Shown here in pieces: positions 31,389-44,313 of a stretch of DNA of 64,000 nucleotides. The notes beneath the pieces were generated by a model. That model had not been told where the DNA came from and did no database searches. It was given only the letters and a program-made list of their open reading frames with translations. Each line of letters opens with the position of its first letter. The stretch's first letter is position 1. Source of the DNA: Mytilus californianus (Eukaryota > Mollusca > Bivalvia > Mytilida > Mytilidae); assembly GCF_021869535.1 (NCBI RefSeq), contig NW_026262701.1:3611501-3675500 (forward strand), written 5' to 3'. The position numbers and the translations under genes were made by a program.

Positions 31389-34121
31389 TTACTTTACATA
31401 ATCATTTAAGTACGCCGGTGTTTTATTTATCCTTCCTGACGTCCTTAATTGTGTTGCTGGTTCTTCTATTTTTTTCTCATTATTTACAATTGTCGGTGGT
31501 ATTTTAACTTGCTTATAAAACTAAGAATTTCGAGTGATCGTGTGTCCATCATCTCTTTTAGCTGTTAACATTGTACCATTCCTTTCAACTATTTTGTATG
31601 GATTAGAGTTATACGGAGTTGACAGTTTGTTTTGTTTGTCTTGCTTGACCAATACAGTGTCACCAATTTGTAAATATGACGGTTCAGCATTTCTTCTTGT
31701 ATCTGAATAGTCCTTCATTTTATCTTTTTTTCTCTGATCGGTTTCTCGAATCTCTTTATCTTCATATTTTGGTGTTAAAGTTGGTCATTTGGTTTTGATA
31801 TTTCTACCAAATAAAAGTATTGCTGGTGAAACTTCCGTTGTTGCGTGTTTTGTCGCTCTATAATTACGGAGGAATGTAAACATTTCCTGTTTCCAATTTT
31901 GATGTTGCGTGTGTGCTGCTCTGATTGATTTCCCAATGCTACGCATAAATCGCTCGCACTCTGCATTGCTCTGAGGCCATAATGGTGTTATTTTTCTATG
32001 CGTAAATCCCCTATATGTCGCAAAGTCTCTGAATTCTTTTCCTTGCCACGGGCTTCCATTATCGGTTTTTACTATATTTGGTATTCCAAATGTTGAAAAT
32101 ACTTTGTCAAGTAGTGGTATAACCGCTTTTGCAGAAATTGTTGTAAGTGTTTCTACAACTGGATATCGTGAATACTCATCCATTATCACCATGAAATAAT
32201 GTCCACTTGGAAATGGTCCACAGAAATCCATGCTAAGATATGTCCATGGTGCATCTGGTAGTTCTGACATAGCTAACGGTTCAAAAGTTTTCTTTGGCGT
32301 GGCTGCTAAACATGGAATACAAGCTTTACATGTATCTTCTACACGTTTGTCTATACCAGGAAAATAAACTTTTTCCCTTAGTAACTGTTTTGTTCGCACA
32401 ATTCCCTGATGACCTTCATGTGCCAATGTTATAACTCGGTCTGTAAGTTTGTGCGGAATGACAATCCTATTATCATGCATCAATATTTCTCCTTTGTCTG
32501 TGTTCACTGTCGTTAATTCGTTCTTTAAACGAGCAAACGTATCAAGAGATTTATTGTCATATGAATTTTCCCAGTTTCCCGATTTCACGGCTTTGATAAC
32601 ATTCTGAATATTCATATCGGATTCGGACTCTAATGCAATTTCTTCAATTGTCATTGCTTTCGGTATTGCGTTCTCTGATATATAATTCACGAATTCTTCT
32701 GCTACCTCGGAATGATCTGTTCGATTTGCTTCGTTAATATTCGGATGTCTTGACATGTAGTCTGCGGCATTTGATTTTCCTGATTTGTACTTAACATCGA
32801 AATTATACGTTTGCAGTCTTAATCTCCATCTTTGAATTCTCGCTGGCGGTTTCGATTTTGGATTGTTGAAAATGCATTCCAGTGGTTGATGATCGGTAAC
32901 GAGTGTAAATTTGTGTCCGTACAGGTACAGATGAAAGTGTTCTATAGCCCAAACTATGGCTAGTCCTTCTCTCTCTGTCTGACTGTATCGTTTTTCTACA
33001 TCACTAAGCGCACGGCTTGCGTATGCGTTCACTCTGCCATCCTGAGTAAGTAACGCGCCAACACCTACTGGACTTGCATCAACTATAAGAACAGTGGCCT
33101 TTCTTGGATCATAATAAGCCATTATCCTTTTGTTCATTAATTCCTGTTTAAGTGAATCAAACGATTGTTGTTGTTCTGAAGTCCATGTCCATGTCACTCC
33201 TTGCTTAGTTAAACGTCTTAATGGTTCGGTTATTGTAGAATATTCTGGTATAAATCTTCCAACGTAGTTAGTCATCGCTAAAAAGCTACGTACTTCCGAT
33301 ATGTCACTCGGTATATTGGTGTTACGAATTGCTTCAACTTTTCTCGGATCTGCTGATATTCCTTTTGAACTGAATATATGTCCATAAAATTCCAAGCTGT
33401 CTTTATTAAATTCGCATTTCTTTTTGTTAAGCGTTAAACCTTTTTCGTTTATACGTTGAAATAAGGCTGTCAGTCGTGTATCATGTTCGTCTTGAGATGC
33501 TCCAAACACAATGATATCATCGGAGATATTTCTCACCCCGTTAAGACCTTCTAAAGCTGTACTTAGCGTATTTTGGAATATTTCAGCAGCAGACGTGACT
33601 CCAAAGCTTAGACGTTTGTATCTTCTTAGTCCAACATGTGTTGTGAAAGTAGTAATATTTCGTGATTCTTGTGTAAGTTCTAACTGATGGTACCCGTTTA
33701 AAAGGTCCATTTTGGAAAATACCTTTGCTCCATTAAGGTCAACTATTAGATCATCAATAGTTGGAGTTATGTGCCTCTCGCGTTGTATAGCCTGGTTTGG
33801 TAGTCTCATATCTACGCATATTCTTATTTCACCTGGACTTTTAGGTTTGGGTGCTACAACTATAGGTGAAACCCAGGGAGTTGGTCCATGTACCCTTTCT
33901 ATAATGTCTAACTTCTCTAACCTTTCAAGTTCGGTTTCTACCTGTTTCCTTATATGAAAAGGTATCCTTCTATGTGGCTGAACTATAGGTTTCACTGTTT
34001 TGTCAACATGAATTTTCACTTGTGTTTCTTTAAGTTTGCCCAGTCCATGAAATATATCTTTATATTGTTCACACAATTGTTCGTGTTTGTTCCCTGTTGA
34101 GAGCCTCGATATTTGCGGCAT
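31389..34121 (-). pseudogene. pol: Ty3/Gypsy pol polyprotein (RT-RNase H-integrase), two stops
   Basis: One minus-strand frame runs 911 codons from the Met at 34121 to TAA at 31389-31391. It is broken only by an in-frame TGA (31785-31787) and an in-frame TAG (31521-31523). Order: RT (about residues 60-240) with FSKMDLLNGYHQ and ISDDIIVFG, in which SDD replaces the usual VDD; RNase H (about 340-450) with DASPVGVGA and TDHQPLE; integrase with the HHCC zinc finger (HEGHQG...CKACIPC, about 563-605) and DDE residues in MDFCGP, KTDNGSPW and NAECERF; then an SH3-like C-terminal segment (LQIGDTVLVKQD) and the family-typical end RTSGR...PAYLNDYV. Gag and protease are missing upstream. A pyrimidine tract plus CAG at 34147-34160 (minus) looks like a 3' splice site. 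Enzymes of this type copy and integrate LTR elements. This copy would be truncated before the integrase C-terminus. Confidence 0.92.
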
Positions 34122-34149
34122 TATACTTTTGGTCGTTGAACTTTAACTG

Positions 34150-36149
34150 AAAATCAAAAAAATAATGCTTTTATCTTTTTCATTCTGTGAAATATTACTG
34201 ATTGAATTCTTTCAAAATTGGTGAAAATTTGTATAGAAAGCACATAATATTGAAGAAAATCTTTCTTCAATCTGTCTTAAAATCGTTAATCTCCAATTTC
34301 AAATCCATACATTTTTCTTTAAAAAAAACTATATGTTGTAGATACATGCATTTCCGTTTTAATGATTTTTTGCTTGTCTGCTTCAATCTTAAAATATCTT
34401 TAAATAGAAAGAATTTAAGGCAGAAAAAAATAATCAGCTAGCCGAGATCAACGAACGATTCAACGTAAACGAAATCCCATATAAGAGTTTATTATTGCCT
34501 CTCAGTGATTGTTTTTGTTTACGTATTTTTTATAATTGTTTTGGGGGCATGCTTTGCATACACATTAGTCGATAGAGGAAAGCTATTGATAGCTGAATCT
34601 TTCCGATACAAAATATTTCCAAATAAGGTGATTAAAAACAATTATGCTCCTTTAAGCAGTTATATTGTAGCGACTTGGTCAGGTAAATTCCTTTGAAAAA
34701 CAAGTGTGTTTTAACTTTAACGCACCTGCTTTCGGCTATGATTCGATTTGACATCGGTTCTCATCTGTCTAATTCAATTCCATATTCTTTCAGTGTTCTA
34801 TTCATTCGGTTTTCCCAGTGTTCAATCATTTTTATTTATGTATAACACAAATAACTTATGAAGTAAAATTTCACTCTCGTACTTCGGCCGCCATTTCCGG
34901 CACAGAGATTTTAGTGTATTGATAATGCAAATTAGTTTGACTATGTGTCACCTCAGGTGAACTTTACGTACCGCAACCGCAAAGCAGTGTATGAATACTA
35001 TAGTGATTGTAGATTGATTTTTACATGATTATTGTATTAACACATTATTAATTATTATTGTGAATTGTACTAAGATGATTTTTGCGTTCCGTAAACATGT
35101 TGTTTACTTTCTATTTTCTTATTCCTAGCAATCGGGGATTCTTTTTCGTACTGTGCACGCCCGTTTCCAGTTTCCCTTTCGTTTCCCCGTTGTAACCCCG
35201 TTAAGACTGATCGTTGTCCCGTTCAGTCTACCTGGGTATTTAAACCTTCCAGCCGTTTGCCGTGTGCTCTTTCTACCTAGTTCTCCCTAGTCAGACTTCC
35301 AGATATGTTGTCAGATTTTTGGTCAGTTTTTGCAGTCATATATTTCATCTTCGCTGCATTTCTTCATATTTTTATCATGATTGATGAGATTTATAAGCAG
35401 TTCCACTGAAGTTTAGAATATATGGCTTAATACAAAATTGTGTAGTTTTGCATTTGGTTAGTACAGTTGATTTTTCTAAGTTTCCAAATATTTGGACATT
35501 TTCTGCTCTTGTATGCTGGACTTAGATCAGAACCAAACACAGATTGTATTCAATTTAATTTCTAGAAAGTAAATATAAATAGAAGATTAAACTATTCTGG
35601 CTATTTCTCATTTGCTATTTTGCTACTTTAAGACAGAACAGAGTAAAGTTCCATGATTTATCCCATCTCCCATTCTCTCTCCATTTTAAGGTTATGACAT
35701 ATTGTTAAGTATCCTGTATGCTGAGTAATTCCGGCAATCAAAGAGAACCTAAACAAAATTCGGAATACATTTTTAAGAAAGAAATAGTAATAAGCTATGA
35801 TAATTAGAAATTCACTCTTTAAATACTCTCAGTCACATTAGTGATTGAAGTTTGCCTTCCAGTGATTACTCCAGGCTGAGGTTAATTAAGTAATAACAAA
35901 ATAATTGTTATTTTTAATGTATCATTAACAAAGATATTATATATGATTTATAGTGTGGTTGGTTGAACACACACAAATAACTGGATACATTGATATTTAG
36001 ATATATAGTATATAGCAATTTAAGATTAGTTGGTAACATTTCTGAGTTGTTAAAACTGTAATTTGGTTCACTTTGATATATGAATACAAAATATATGCGT
36101 ATTAAATGTTTTATCAATCATACAATATTATGCTCTTAACACCCAGTCT
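34150..36149. other. long non-coding stretch upstream of the Gypsy pol
   Basis: No gag, protease or 5' LTR of the Gypsy element was found here. A C/T-rich segment with TATTTAAA near 35236-35243 ('gggtatttaaaccttccag') resembles a core promoter, but no coding exon follows that I can support. Confidence 0.4.
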
Positions 36150-37030
36150 TTGATAACACCATGCAAAAGGCTTATAAGTGGGTCCACATGACATGTCAAC
36201 CAAATGTAATGAAATTTTGCACAAATGTTATGATAGTCAAGTGTAGAAAAAAAAATTCTAACTTTAAAATTTGATTTAAGGCTTTTTTTAGATTTTGCAG
36301 CGCCATCTATTGGAAAAGGCGTAATTTCCCAAAATTACCACAAAAATGTCACAATTTTGTTACTCTGAATATGCTAGATATGGTTATGTTTAGCTGATAT
36401 TTGAATTTATTTTATAACAAGCATCATTCGTCCTTCTAAACTTGACAAAATGTGTGCTTGAGTATAGCTATATTTTGGGGCTGACCGGTCTAAAAAGGGC
36501 ATTTTGGACATTTTTTGGATACTTCCTAAAAAGATCAACAAAAAGACACGAAATCTTGTAAAGTACAATGAATTTTTTAATGTTTTAAATATTTCTATAA
36601 AGTGCTACAAGTTTTATGATTTTTGAGCTGGGGTCTCCTACACTGTTACCATGGCAACAGAATAAAAATGTGTAATTTTCACGTATTTTTCACAACAATC
36701 CGTGTATTTAATCATGAACACTTATTTATCTTTTGACACTGGCTTATGATATTTGGCATGAAGGTGTATGACAATAAAACAGTGTATCTCATAAAAATTA
36801 AAACCGTCAAATGACCTTGATTTTTGACATCAAGGTCAAAATACTTGATTGTTTTACATTTTCTTATCTGGAGCACTCCTTTTCCTCTCCCTTGACAAAG
36901 TCTTTTAATAATTGACACATAAGTGCAGCACCTCGATATCATGTGTTGCGTACCATGGATGATGACCTTGATCTTTGACCTTCAAGGTCAAATAAAAAGT
37001 CAAGGTCAAATATTTAATTTCATATATCAC
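36150..37030. repeat. probable ancient repeat with TCAAGGTCA sites
   Basis: TCAAGGTCA occurs near 36828, 36980 and 37001, with a reverse TGACCTTGA near 36813 and 36961. Other parts ('gcagcgccatctattgg') look like dispersed repeat sequence. No gene. Confidence 0.5.
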
Positions 37031-37074
37031 CCTAAACCCAAACATATTCTTTCTTGCCATGTCAATATGAAAAT

Positions 37075-37145
37075 GAAGAGATGTGGACTAATTGCTTATG
37101 AGACAACTATCCACCACAATTAAAATGAAGTGGAAGTAAGCAATA
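37075..37145 (-). repeat. family A 3' end, reverse fragment
   Basis: 'gagatgtggactaattgcttatgagacaactatccacca' is the reverse complement of the family A terminus. Confidence 0.8.
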
Positions 37146-37460
37146 CCTTTTCAGTGCAGCTAAGGGTTTGTGCCTGGGGGTCATGCCCCGTCCCTCATAA
37201 AATAATGTTGTTATTTAGATTTATCTTTAAAAAAAAGGGTTCAGAACCCCATTCTTAACCCATATTTAATCTTAATTTCCTTTTTAGTTCAACATGGGGG
37301 CCATGCCCTGCCCCTACATACCATTGATGGTAAAATAGCTTGAAATATGTTCATATCCCTACCTCTAAATCATATATATATATATTCTCAATCAGCATGA
37401 CAACACCTTTAAGTACACCATATATGTTTTTCTGTGGTTTGTGCCTCTTATATATCTGTT

Positions 37461-37560
37461 CGATACCCACCCCCTAAACCATGTACTCTAATAAATATAT
37501 CATAACTAGAGATACCCACCCCTAAACCATGTACTCTAATAAATATATCATGACTAGACC
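37461..37560. repeat. 49-bp tandem duplication
   Basis: 'gatacccaccc..ctaaaccatgtactctaataaatatatcat(a/g)actaga' occurs twice, starting at 37462 and 37511. Confidence 0.9.
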
Positions 37561-39399
37561 AATTAAGTGTAACATATATTTTGCCCCTCATGCCCTGTCC
37601 CCTCGTTTCATAAATTGGTAAATATATTGAAAACAGTGTATATTTCCACGTACTAACCATATATTCTTACTTGCAATGCCAATCTTTTTTTATACCAGAG
37701 TGACTTCTACAGGGGAGACATTAGTTTTAATTCACTAAAACGGTTCTACCTAGTTGCAATTAAATTCAAAGAAAATTTGGTAGAATTCTGACTTTAGGCA
37801 GAAAAATTTGAAATACTGTGAATTCAGAAATTAATGTGGTTAATATTATTATTGCGTATTCATGGTGACCGTCAAAAATGTGAGAACAATTAAAGCAAAC
37901 TTAAATCATATTGAATATTTTACAAAAAATGAAATGCAAAAAAGTCATGTCACAGTCTGGGCCATATAGGGCTAACTATATGGTGTGGGTTTCCCTGTTT
38001 GTTGCAGATCGTGTGGCGACTTCTGGGTGTACATTTTGTTTGGTTAGTTAACTTCTGAGATGAAATATTGTCTCCTTGACAAATACCCCATATCTGTTCT
38101 TGTTATTCCACTCAGCATCACATTGCGGCCGGGAAAATATAAATGCTGTTCGTTCGTCTGCAGGCCATAATCTTGCCGGCGAAATGACGATTTAAGTCGC
38201 CAAATAATTTTGAAAATCGCTAAATCTCGCCAGCCGACTGACTTCATAGCGACGATTTTCATCTGAGGATGTTGCGTAATTACTCAGCTGATTTGTTTTA
38301 TTTTTATTACTTACACGAGTCGATCAATTTTACTATTCGGTAGGTTAAAGGTGGGAATTAACGGTAGATTTATTATATTCATTGAATAAAAATTGCGTCC
38401 GTCCGAGCATCGGTCCGGATTGTAAACTTTCTTGCATAATTAATCTTATCTAATTTGGATGAAATGTATGTAGTAGCTTTCTACAGACAACCAGTCAAGT
38501 TTGAAAATGAACATTGTTCAAAAATTTAGTAGACGGGTGACATTGAAAATCTGTTGTGTTATTCATATTGCAATAACTTTCAAATTTACAGAAATATATT
38601 TTGAAGGTCTCGATCAGAAAGTTTCGACATACATTGTACATGTAAAAGTCAGTTTGTTAGATTTCCAAAATAAACTAAGAAATCCATGAAGATTTGACAA
38701 ATAAAGGCTGAGTTTTGAAAAAGCCAAAGAAAGTTGTAAAATTTCCCAAAAATTGAAAGAGAAGTTATTATAATACCACATATTCTTATTTTTGTATTGT
38801 ATGCTTTTTTGAGTAAGGAAAAAAAACTTGAAACAGATTTCGTTATGAAGGCATTTGCAATCGCTCTAAAAACAACACCATATAAAATGTTTCCACTAAA
38901 AGAAAGGTTATCATCAATTTAGACCAGAAGCTTATTTGGAAACTTTACTTTAAAAGAAAACAAATGAATTGGTTGACAATTCTAATAAAGTGAAAACAAT
39001 TGACGAAGCAGATGTAGGACATGATTCAGACTTCATTGGAGTGCTACTGTAAATATTGAATTTATTGAACTCAAGATCAGTTGAGGACATTATAACGAGT
39101 GGTGTTGGCTTCTTCTTCTGTCTAATATATGTGTTTATATAAAAGAAATATTTGTGAATGTATCATGAAATACATCTGTTGCTTCACAATTTGGTAGTCA
39201 AATGATTTTCTTGAGTGTTTGTTCCATGGATCCAGCATGAACTGTACATTCAAGTCTGGCAGTTGAATTCTAAGTTTGACTACATTTTGGCAGTATAAGA
39301 ATCATGTCTAGTTATTTTTGTAAACACACGCTTTTTATTTAATGGAACAGATTACCCAACTATAAAAATACAGTCTCTGAAATTATTTTCAAAGTACAA
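37561..39399. other. non-coding stretch, nothing recognised
   Basis: AT-rich. A segment near 38385-38460 ('gcgtccgtccgagcatcggtccgg') looks like part of a dispersed mollusc repeat. No gene. Confidence 0.4.
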
Positions 39400-39900
39400 T
39401 TTAAGAACAAAGGGCCAATGTGAGCTTTTCCCATCAATTGGTGTCAGTCGTCCGTTGTGGTCGTCCATTAAATTTTACAAAAATCTTCTACTCTGAAACT
39501 ATTGGGCTTAATTTAATCAAACTTGGCCACAACCACCATTGGGGTATCGAGTTTTAGAAATAGTGTGCGATGACCACCTTCTTTTTTCCAACCAACATGG
39601 CCGACACGGCTTAAAATAGAAATTACGGGGTAAAATGCTAGTTTTGTCTATTATCTTTAAAACTGCTATAGATAGAGAAAATCTGAAAGGGGCAGGAATT
39701 TTCAAAATGTTGAGATCTCCCTTCCATCTATTTACGTCAAAACTGTCAGACGAGTTTGTTTTGAAGTTTTTACCCTTAAATGACATAATTTTACCTATTA
39801 TTTTAAATTTTGCAATAGATAGATACTTTACAATACAAAATTGGTAAGGGAGTCCTCGGATTCTTGTGTCTCGCCCTTGATTGCTGCTGTCAGGGTTTAA
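39400..39900. repeat. probable dispersed repeat ('ccaacatggccgacacggc')
   Basis: Contains the sequence types 'gtcgtccgttgtggtcgtccattaaattttacaaaaatcttctactctgaaactattggg' and 'aaacttggccacaaccaccattgggg', which I associate with abundant bivalve repeats. Open frames on both strands are not credible genes. Confidence 0.5.
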
Positions 39901-39904
39901 GTGT

Positions 39905-40330
39905 AATGTTGACCTAAAAAGTGAGTCCATTTATCAGTAAATACTAAATTAAAAAAAATCATTTTTTTATATGCTATTTCTTGATTTTGAAGATTAGCAT
40001 CTGTCCAAGTTTCATAACAATCCATGAATGTTAACAAATGTACCATGTCAAAAACATCCCAGATTGTCTGTAAATGTAAACTGTAAAAAACTAAGTCCAT
40101 CTTTCAGAAAAATACTGAAATGAAAAAAATATATTTTCAAAAGTTCGCTTCAGACATTATCTCTTAATCATAGAAAAGCTTCTGCCAAAGTTCTATAAAC
40201 TTTTATGAAGGTTTGCCAAAGTAATAGATATGTAACAAATTTTAACCCCAGACTGTAACTACTTGTTAACTGTAAAAAGAACTAAGTTCATTTATCAGTA
40301 AAATATGTAAAATAAAAAAAAAAAGAAATA
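39905..40330. repeat. degenerate tandem repeat, about 175-bp units
   Basis: The block 'ctaa(a/g)...tccatttatcagtaaa' recurs at about 39914, 40090 and 40270, each with an A-rich follow-up and a 'ccccagactgt' / 'cccagattgt' partner upstream. About three diverged units. Confidence 0.65.
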
Positions 40331-40559
40331 TTTAATTAATGAAGATTTTTTACATTTTTTTGTATTTTTGCCAAGTATCTTGAAAAATACAATCTATAGA
40401 TAGAAACTTTAAAAAGCAATAAAAAAAAATAGATTTACAATCATTTCGTAGAAAGAAAAATTAAAATACATGAGATGAGTTTAATTTTGACGAGTTAACT
40501 CTAATTAAAATATGACAGCACAAATTATTTTAGAAGCCTGTTTTCATAATTAGATTTCT

Positions 40560-41700
40560 TTGTATTATCCCCTTGGTAATGTTATGGTGACTGTAATTTG
40601 TTAGCTATCTACACCTTGTTACATGTAGATTATTGCTCTTTTTAAAAAAATACGCTTTAAAACTACATGGATATACAGATTGAAATTTTAAATTTATTCA
40701 GATATTGCAAATTTTGACATTTTTCATCAGAATCATAGAAAAAATTCACAATCAGTTTCTTGGTCTAAACATTCTCTTATTACACCTTGGTATGCTTTGT
40801 TTTATATTTTACTTTATGAAAAGAAAAGAAATATTGAAACACTTATGATGTATCAAGAGCAGAATGTTTAATTTGAAGAAATAATAGATACGTTTTAAAG
40901 ATTTTAGAAAATGCATTTTTATAAGAATTATCTCCCTTTGTACAGCACAAAATCAATATTTATGGCACCATTTATTGTAATTGTATTATCTTCATTGTTA
41001 GTTTAACTCACATTATTAAGTATAATAATGCTTTTAAAAAAAAGTAAATTTTATATGTATACATTTCCAAAATTATCTACAGATTGATATTTAAAATTCA
41101 TTGATTCTGTAAGAGAAATTGTAAATTTGGACATTATTCAAGGAGAATTCTAGAAAGTACTAAAACAAGAGCCCACATATCGTATATGCTAAAATGCGTT
41201 ATTAACTCTGTCACTTAAAATAACCAAATAGAGATGATATGTTTATGTTTTTAATGGACAGAGAGCTGGTAAGTTTAAAAAAATGTGATTTTAAGATTTT
41301 TACTGGATTATCTCCCTTTGTACCATAGAAATTCAATATTTATGGCATCATAAATTGTAATTGAACTATGTTCATCGTTATTTTGACTTATTTTGTTAAA
41401 TGTTATAGCGCTTTTGAAAAAGAAACACCTACATTTCCAAAACTATCTACAGAATACTATTTTAAATTCATTGATTTGTTGAGAGAAAAAGGTATAATTC
41501 TGGAATGTACTACAATGAGACCCCAACATGTTTACTAGTTAAAATGCACAATTAAGTATTCCAATTAATAAAACATAGGGAGTTATCTTTATATTTTTAA
41601 TGGACCAAAGGCTAGATAATTTTAAGAATATGTACTTTTTATGATTTTCTGAAAATACTTTTTTTACTGGATTATCTCCCTTGGAACAATCCACAAACTT
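40560..41700. repeat. degenerate tandem repeat, about 370-380-bp units
   Basis: 'ttatctccctttgtac' recurs at about 40928, 41309 and (diverged) 41672. Also shared are 'atcaatatttatggca(c/t)cat', 'catttccaaaa(t/c)tatctacag' and 'attcattgatt'. About three units are present, each strongly diverged. Confidence 0.75.
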
Positions 41701-42215
41701 TTTCTTGTAAATTCAAGTACTGACGAGTTACTAAAGCTTCAACACTTGATTATTCAATAAATCGTCATTTTTATCTCGTTGTTTTCTGCATTCATAAGTT
41801 TCAGGGAGTTGAAATTTGTCATTTTCATAGTAAATTACTGCCTCCAACATGGGGAAACTGGTTCCCGGTACATTACAGGATCTCCTAACTGAAAGGCATG
41901 GGAACCAGCTGAAATATTTCTTTTATGGACTTCTTTTACAATGTTGTTTAAGCACTCAAAGTTTCAATTAAATCTGATGACCCCCTTGTGGACTGTTTTG
42001 CATGATTTTATGGTAGACTGGGTGTTAAATATCTTACTCATTAATCAGTAAACGTACATAATTGTGATCCAACTTGATCTCTTGTTGTCGATGTCTCATG
42101 GGAGAATTGACCCCCTTGCTACACATAGACAAGAGACTATTGGATTGTCAGACAAAAGAAATTCATTTGGGTGATAGTCTGTTGGTGTTGTTCTTTGCGT
42201 TTACGTTTTTTGAAT
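41701..42215. other. non-coding stretch
   Basis: Nothing recognised. Confidence 0.4.
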
Positions 42216-42560
42216 GATAAAATTGAGAATGGAAATGGGGAATGTGTCAAAGAGACAACAACCCGACCATAGAAAAGACAACAGCAGGAGGTCACCAACA
42301 GGTCTTCAATGCAGCGAGAAATTCCCGCACCCGGAGGCGTCCTTCAGCTGGCCCCCAAACAAATATATATACTAGTTCAGTGATAATGAAAGCCATACTA
42401 AACTCCAAATTGTACACAAGAAACTAAAATTAAAAATAATACAAGACTAACAAAGGCTAGAGGCTCCTGACTTGGGACAGGCGCAAAAATGCGGCGGGGT
42501 TAAACATGTTTATGAGATCTCAACCCTCCCCCTATACCTCTAGCCAATGTAGAAAAGTAA
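42216..42560 (+). repeat. interspersed repeat family H joined to a reverse family A segment
   Basis: Starts 'gagaatggaaatggggaatgtgtcaa' as at 26132. From about 42460 it carries 'gaggctcctgacttgggacaggcgc' and 'ggggttaaacatgtttatgagatctcaaccctccccct', shared with the family A copy at 11023-11100. The 61-codon frame inside is not a gene. Confidence 0.8.
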
Positions 42561-44012
42561 ACGCATAACAATACGCACATTAGTTTATATGTTTTCAAAT
42601 TAGAGGTTCATCCTCTATATAACAGTGTTAATTTGTTTTATGAACTACACGACAGAAGTGAGTTCATTTTCACAGACTAGACCGTATTTGAATCGTCCTA
42701 ACCCTTTTCGTTCCATTTTTTAGAGGTTAGATATTTCAGAGGTATTTTGACCCTTTTGACCTAGTTAAAGCGTCCACCCATGTGTGGAAAATTTTCGTCA
42801 AACTGTTCATGGCTTTCTTGGAAGGGAATACTTTTATATTTGGTCTGTAGCCAGATAACATTGATTTATAGTGTGTAAGGATTTTTTTACCTCTGCCGTG
42901 TAGCCACTATCTGTTTACCGATAGCGTAAAAATTTATGAAATTTACAGCACGCAAAGTATAAGGGATATTAGTATCTTCTATGGAGGAGAATGATTTTAT
43001 ATTTGGTCTGCTGCTTAAAATGGTTGAATTGTAGCATGTTAGCTATTTTTACATCTGCATGCAGCCACTACTTGTTGGCGATAGTTAGAAATTTTACAAC
43101 ACTTACTGTAATAATTTAAACGGTACCAATTTTACTGCACCAGATGCGCATTTCGACAATTAACGTTGAAGAGCTGATCAACCAACAGGACCTAAAGTAT
43201 AACCACAACCGGGAAAGGAATCAGAGCTTTGAATGATGGAGATATATTCCTAAATTGTGAAAGGATTTTCTTATGCGTAAAAGTTGATAACTAAAATACT
43301 GTATGAAATCATTTCGAACAAATTGATGTGAAATTGCATGCCTCTTAATGTATATTCATCGTTAATTATTTATATATGTGCCGATAATTTGCAACACATA
43401 TGATTAATAAAAAATAAAAGAGTATATGATACGCCTTTTTCTAGAATAAGAACTTTAAGCACTCGCAAAGCGTATTGTGTTTGTACCGGCCGAAAAAAGC
43501 AGCCACCGATGTGGTGGTGGTATGCCGTAGATACTACGCGGAAGTCCTTAAGAATGAAATTGTAAATTCATCTACTTCACGTCCGTGCGCTCCACAAAGA
43601 GTCATATTGTAAACAATCATACCATAACCGCATCGCAGCTTAGGGCCTCTTCTGAACATTTGAAGGTCTCTACTATGTATTGGTTACCTAAACCGTAAAA
43701 CATCGTTTAATCTCGGCCTCTAGTAAGTGTTCTGCAATTAATATTTCAGTGTTTGTAACTAGTTCCTTAATTGCTATCAAAGAACTTATCATTAACTTTT
43801 GTATTTAAACACATGATAATAGTGGAAATAACTATTTTTTTTAGTATAAAAAATTCTTTTGATGTTTTAGATTAATTAAGTCCTTTATTTGATGGTCCTT
43901 TTGAATCTGTTGACAGTTTTGTCTTTCTACTTTTTAGACTACACTTCCACACAATCTTGCATAACAAAAGAGTTCCTATGTAATTAAATGGTCGTTTACA
44001 AAATATGATTGC
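42561..44012. other. non-coding stretch with a family G piece
   Basis: CAGATGCGCATTTCGACAAT lies near 43141, followed by 'gaagagctgatcaaccaacaggacc' and 'gaaaggaatcagagcttt', as in family G near 48310. No gene seen. Confidence 0.55.
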
Positions 44013-44119
44013 AAATATATTTGCTGCAACTCATTTAAAGCCTTTTTCTCTTATAAGAAATGTAAATATGCTAGATATACTTACTGGAAGTATGATGAGA
44101 TGATTTAAGCTGTTAATTT
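44013..44119 (+). repeat. 107-bp perfect direct repeat, left copy
   Basis: Identical base for base to 45928-46034 (offset 1915) and brackets the Merlin transposase segment. Not a normal target-site duplication. Confidence 0.95.
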
Positions 44120-44313
44120 AGCGGACCCCGGAAGTTGGAAGATGCACAATTTATGCGCATGACCGATAACCCCAATTTACGTTGCTATGCTAGAATATAA
44201 ACAGCGGCCATTTTTGTTACCACTTCAAAAGACGAAGATGCAAATGATTTTTAAAGATTGCTTTTAACTAGTGTAACTGAACAATTTAAAATAAATCTAA
44301 AGCACTTACCCAT

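Noticed and set aside
35230-35330. TATTTAAA with C/T-rich flank as a gene promoter or LTR
   Set aside because: No coding exon follows and no duplicate copy (as an LTR would need) was found in the window.
39517-39930. 137-codon minus-strand frame
   Set aside because: It lies in a probable dispersed repeat, and the opposite strand is equally open. No domain seen.
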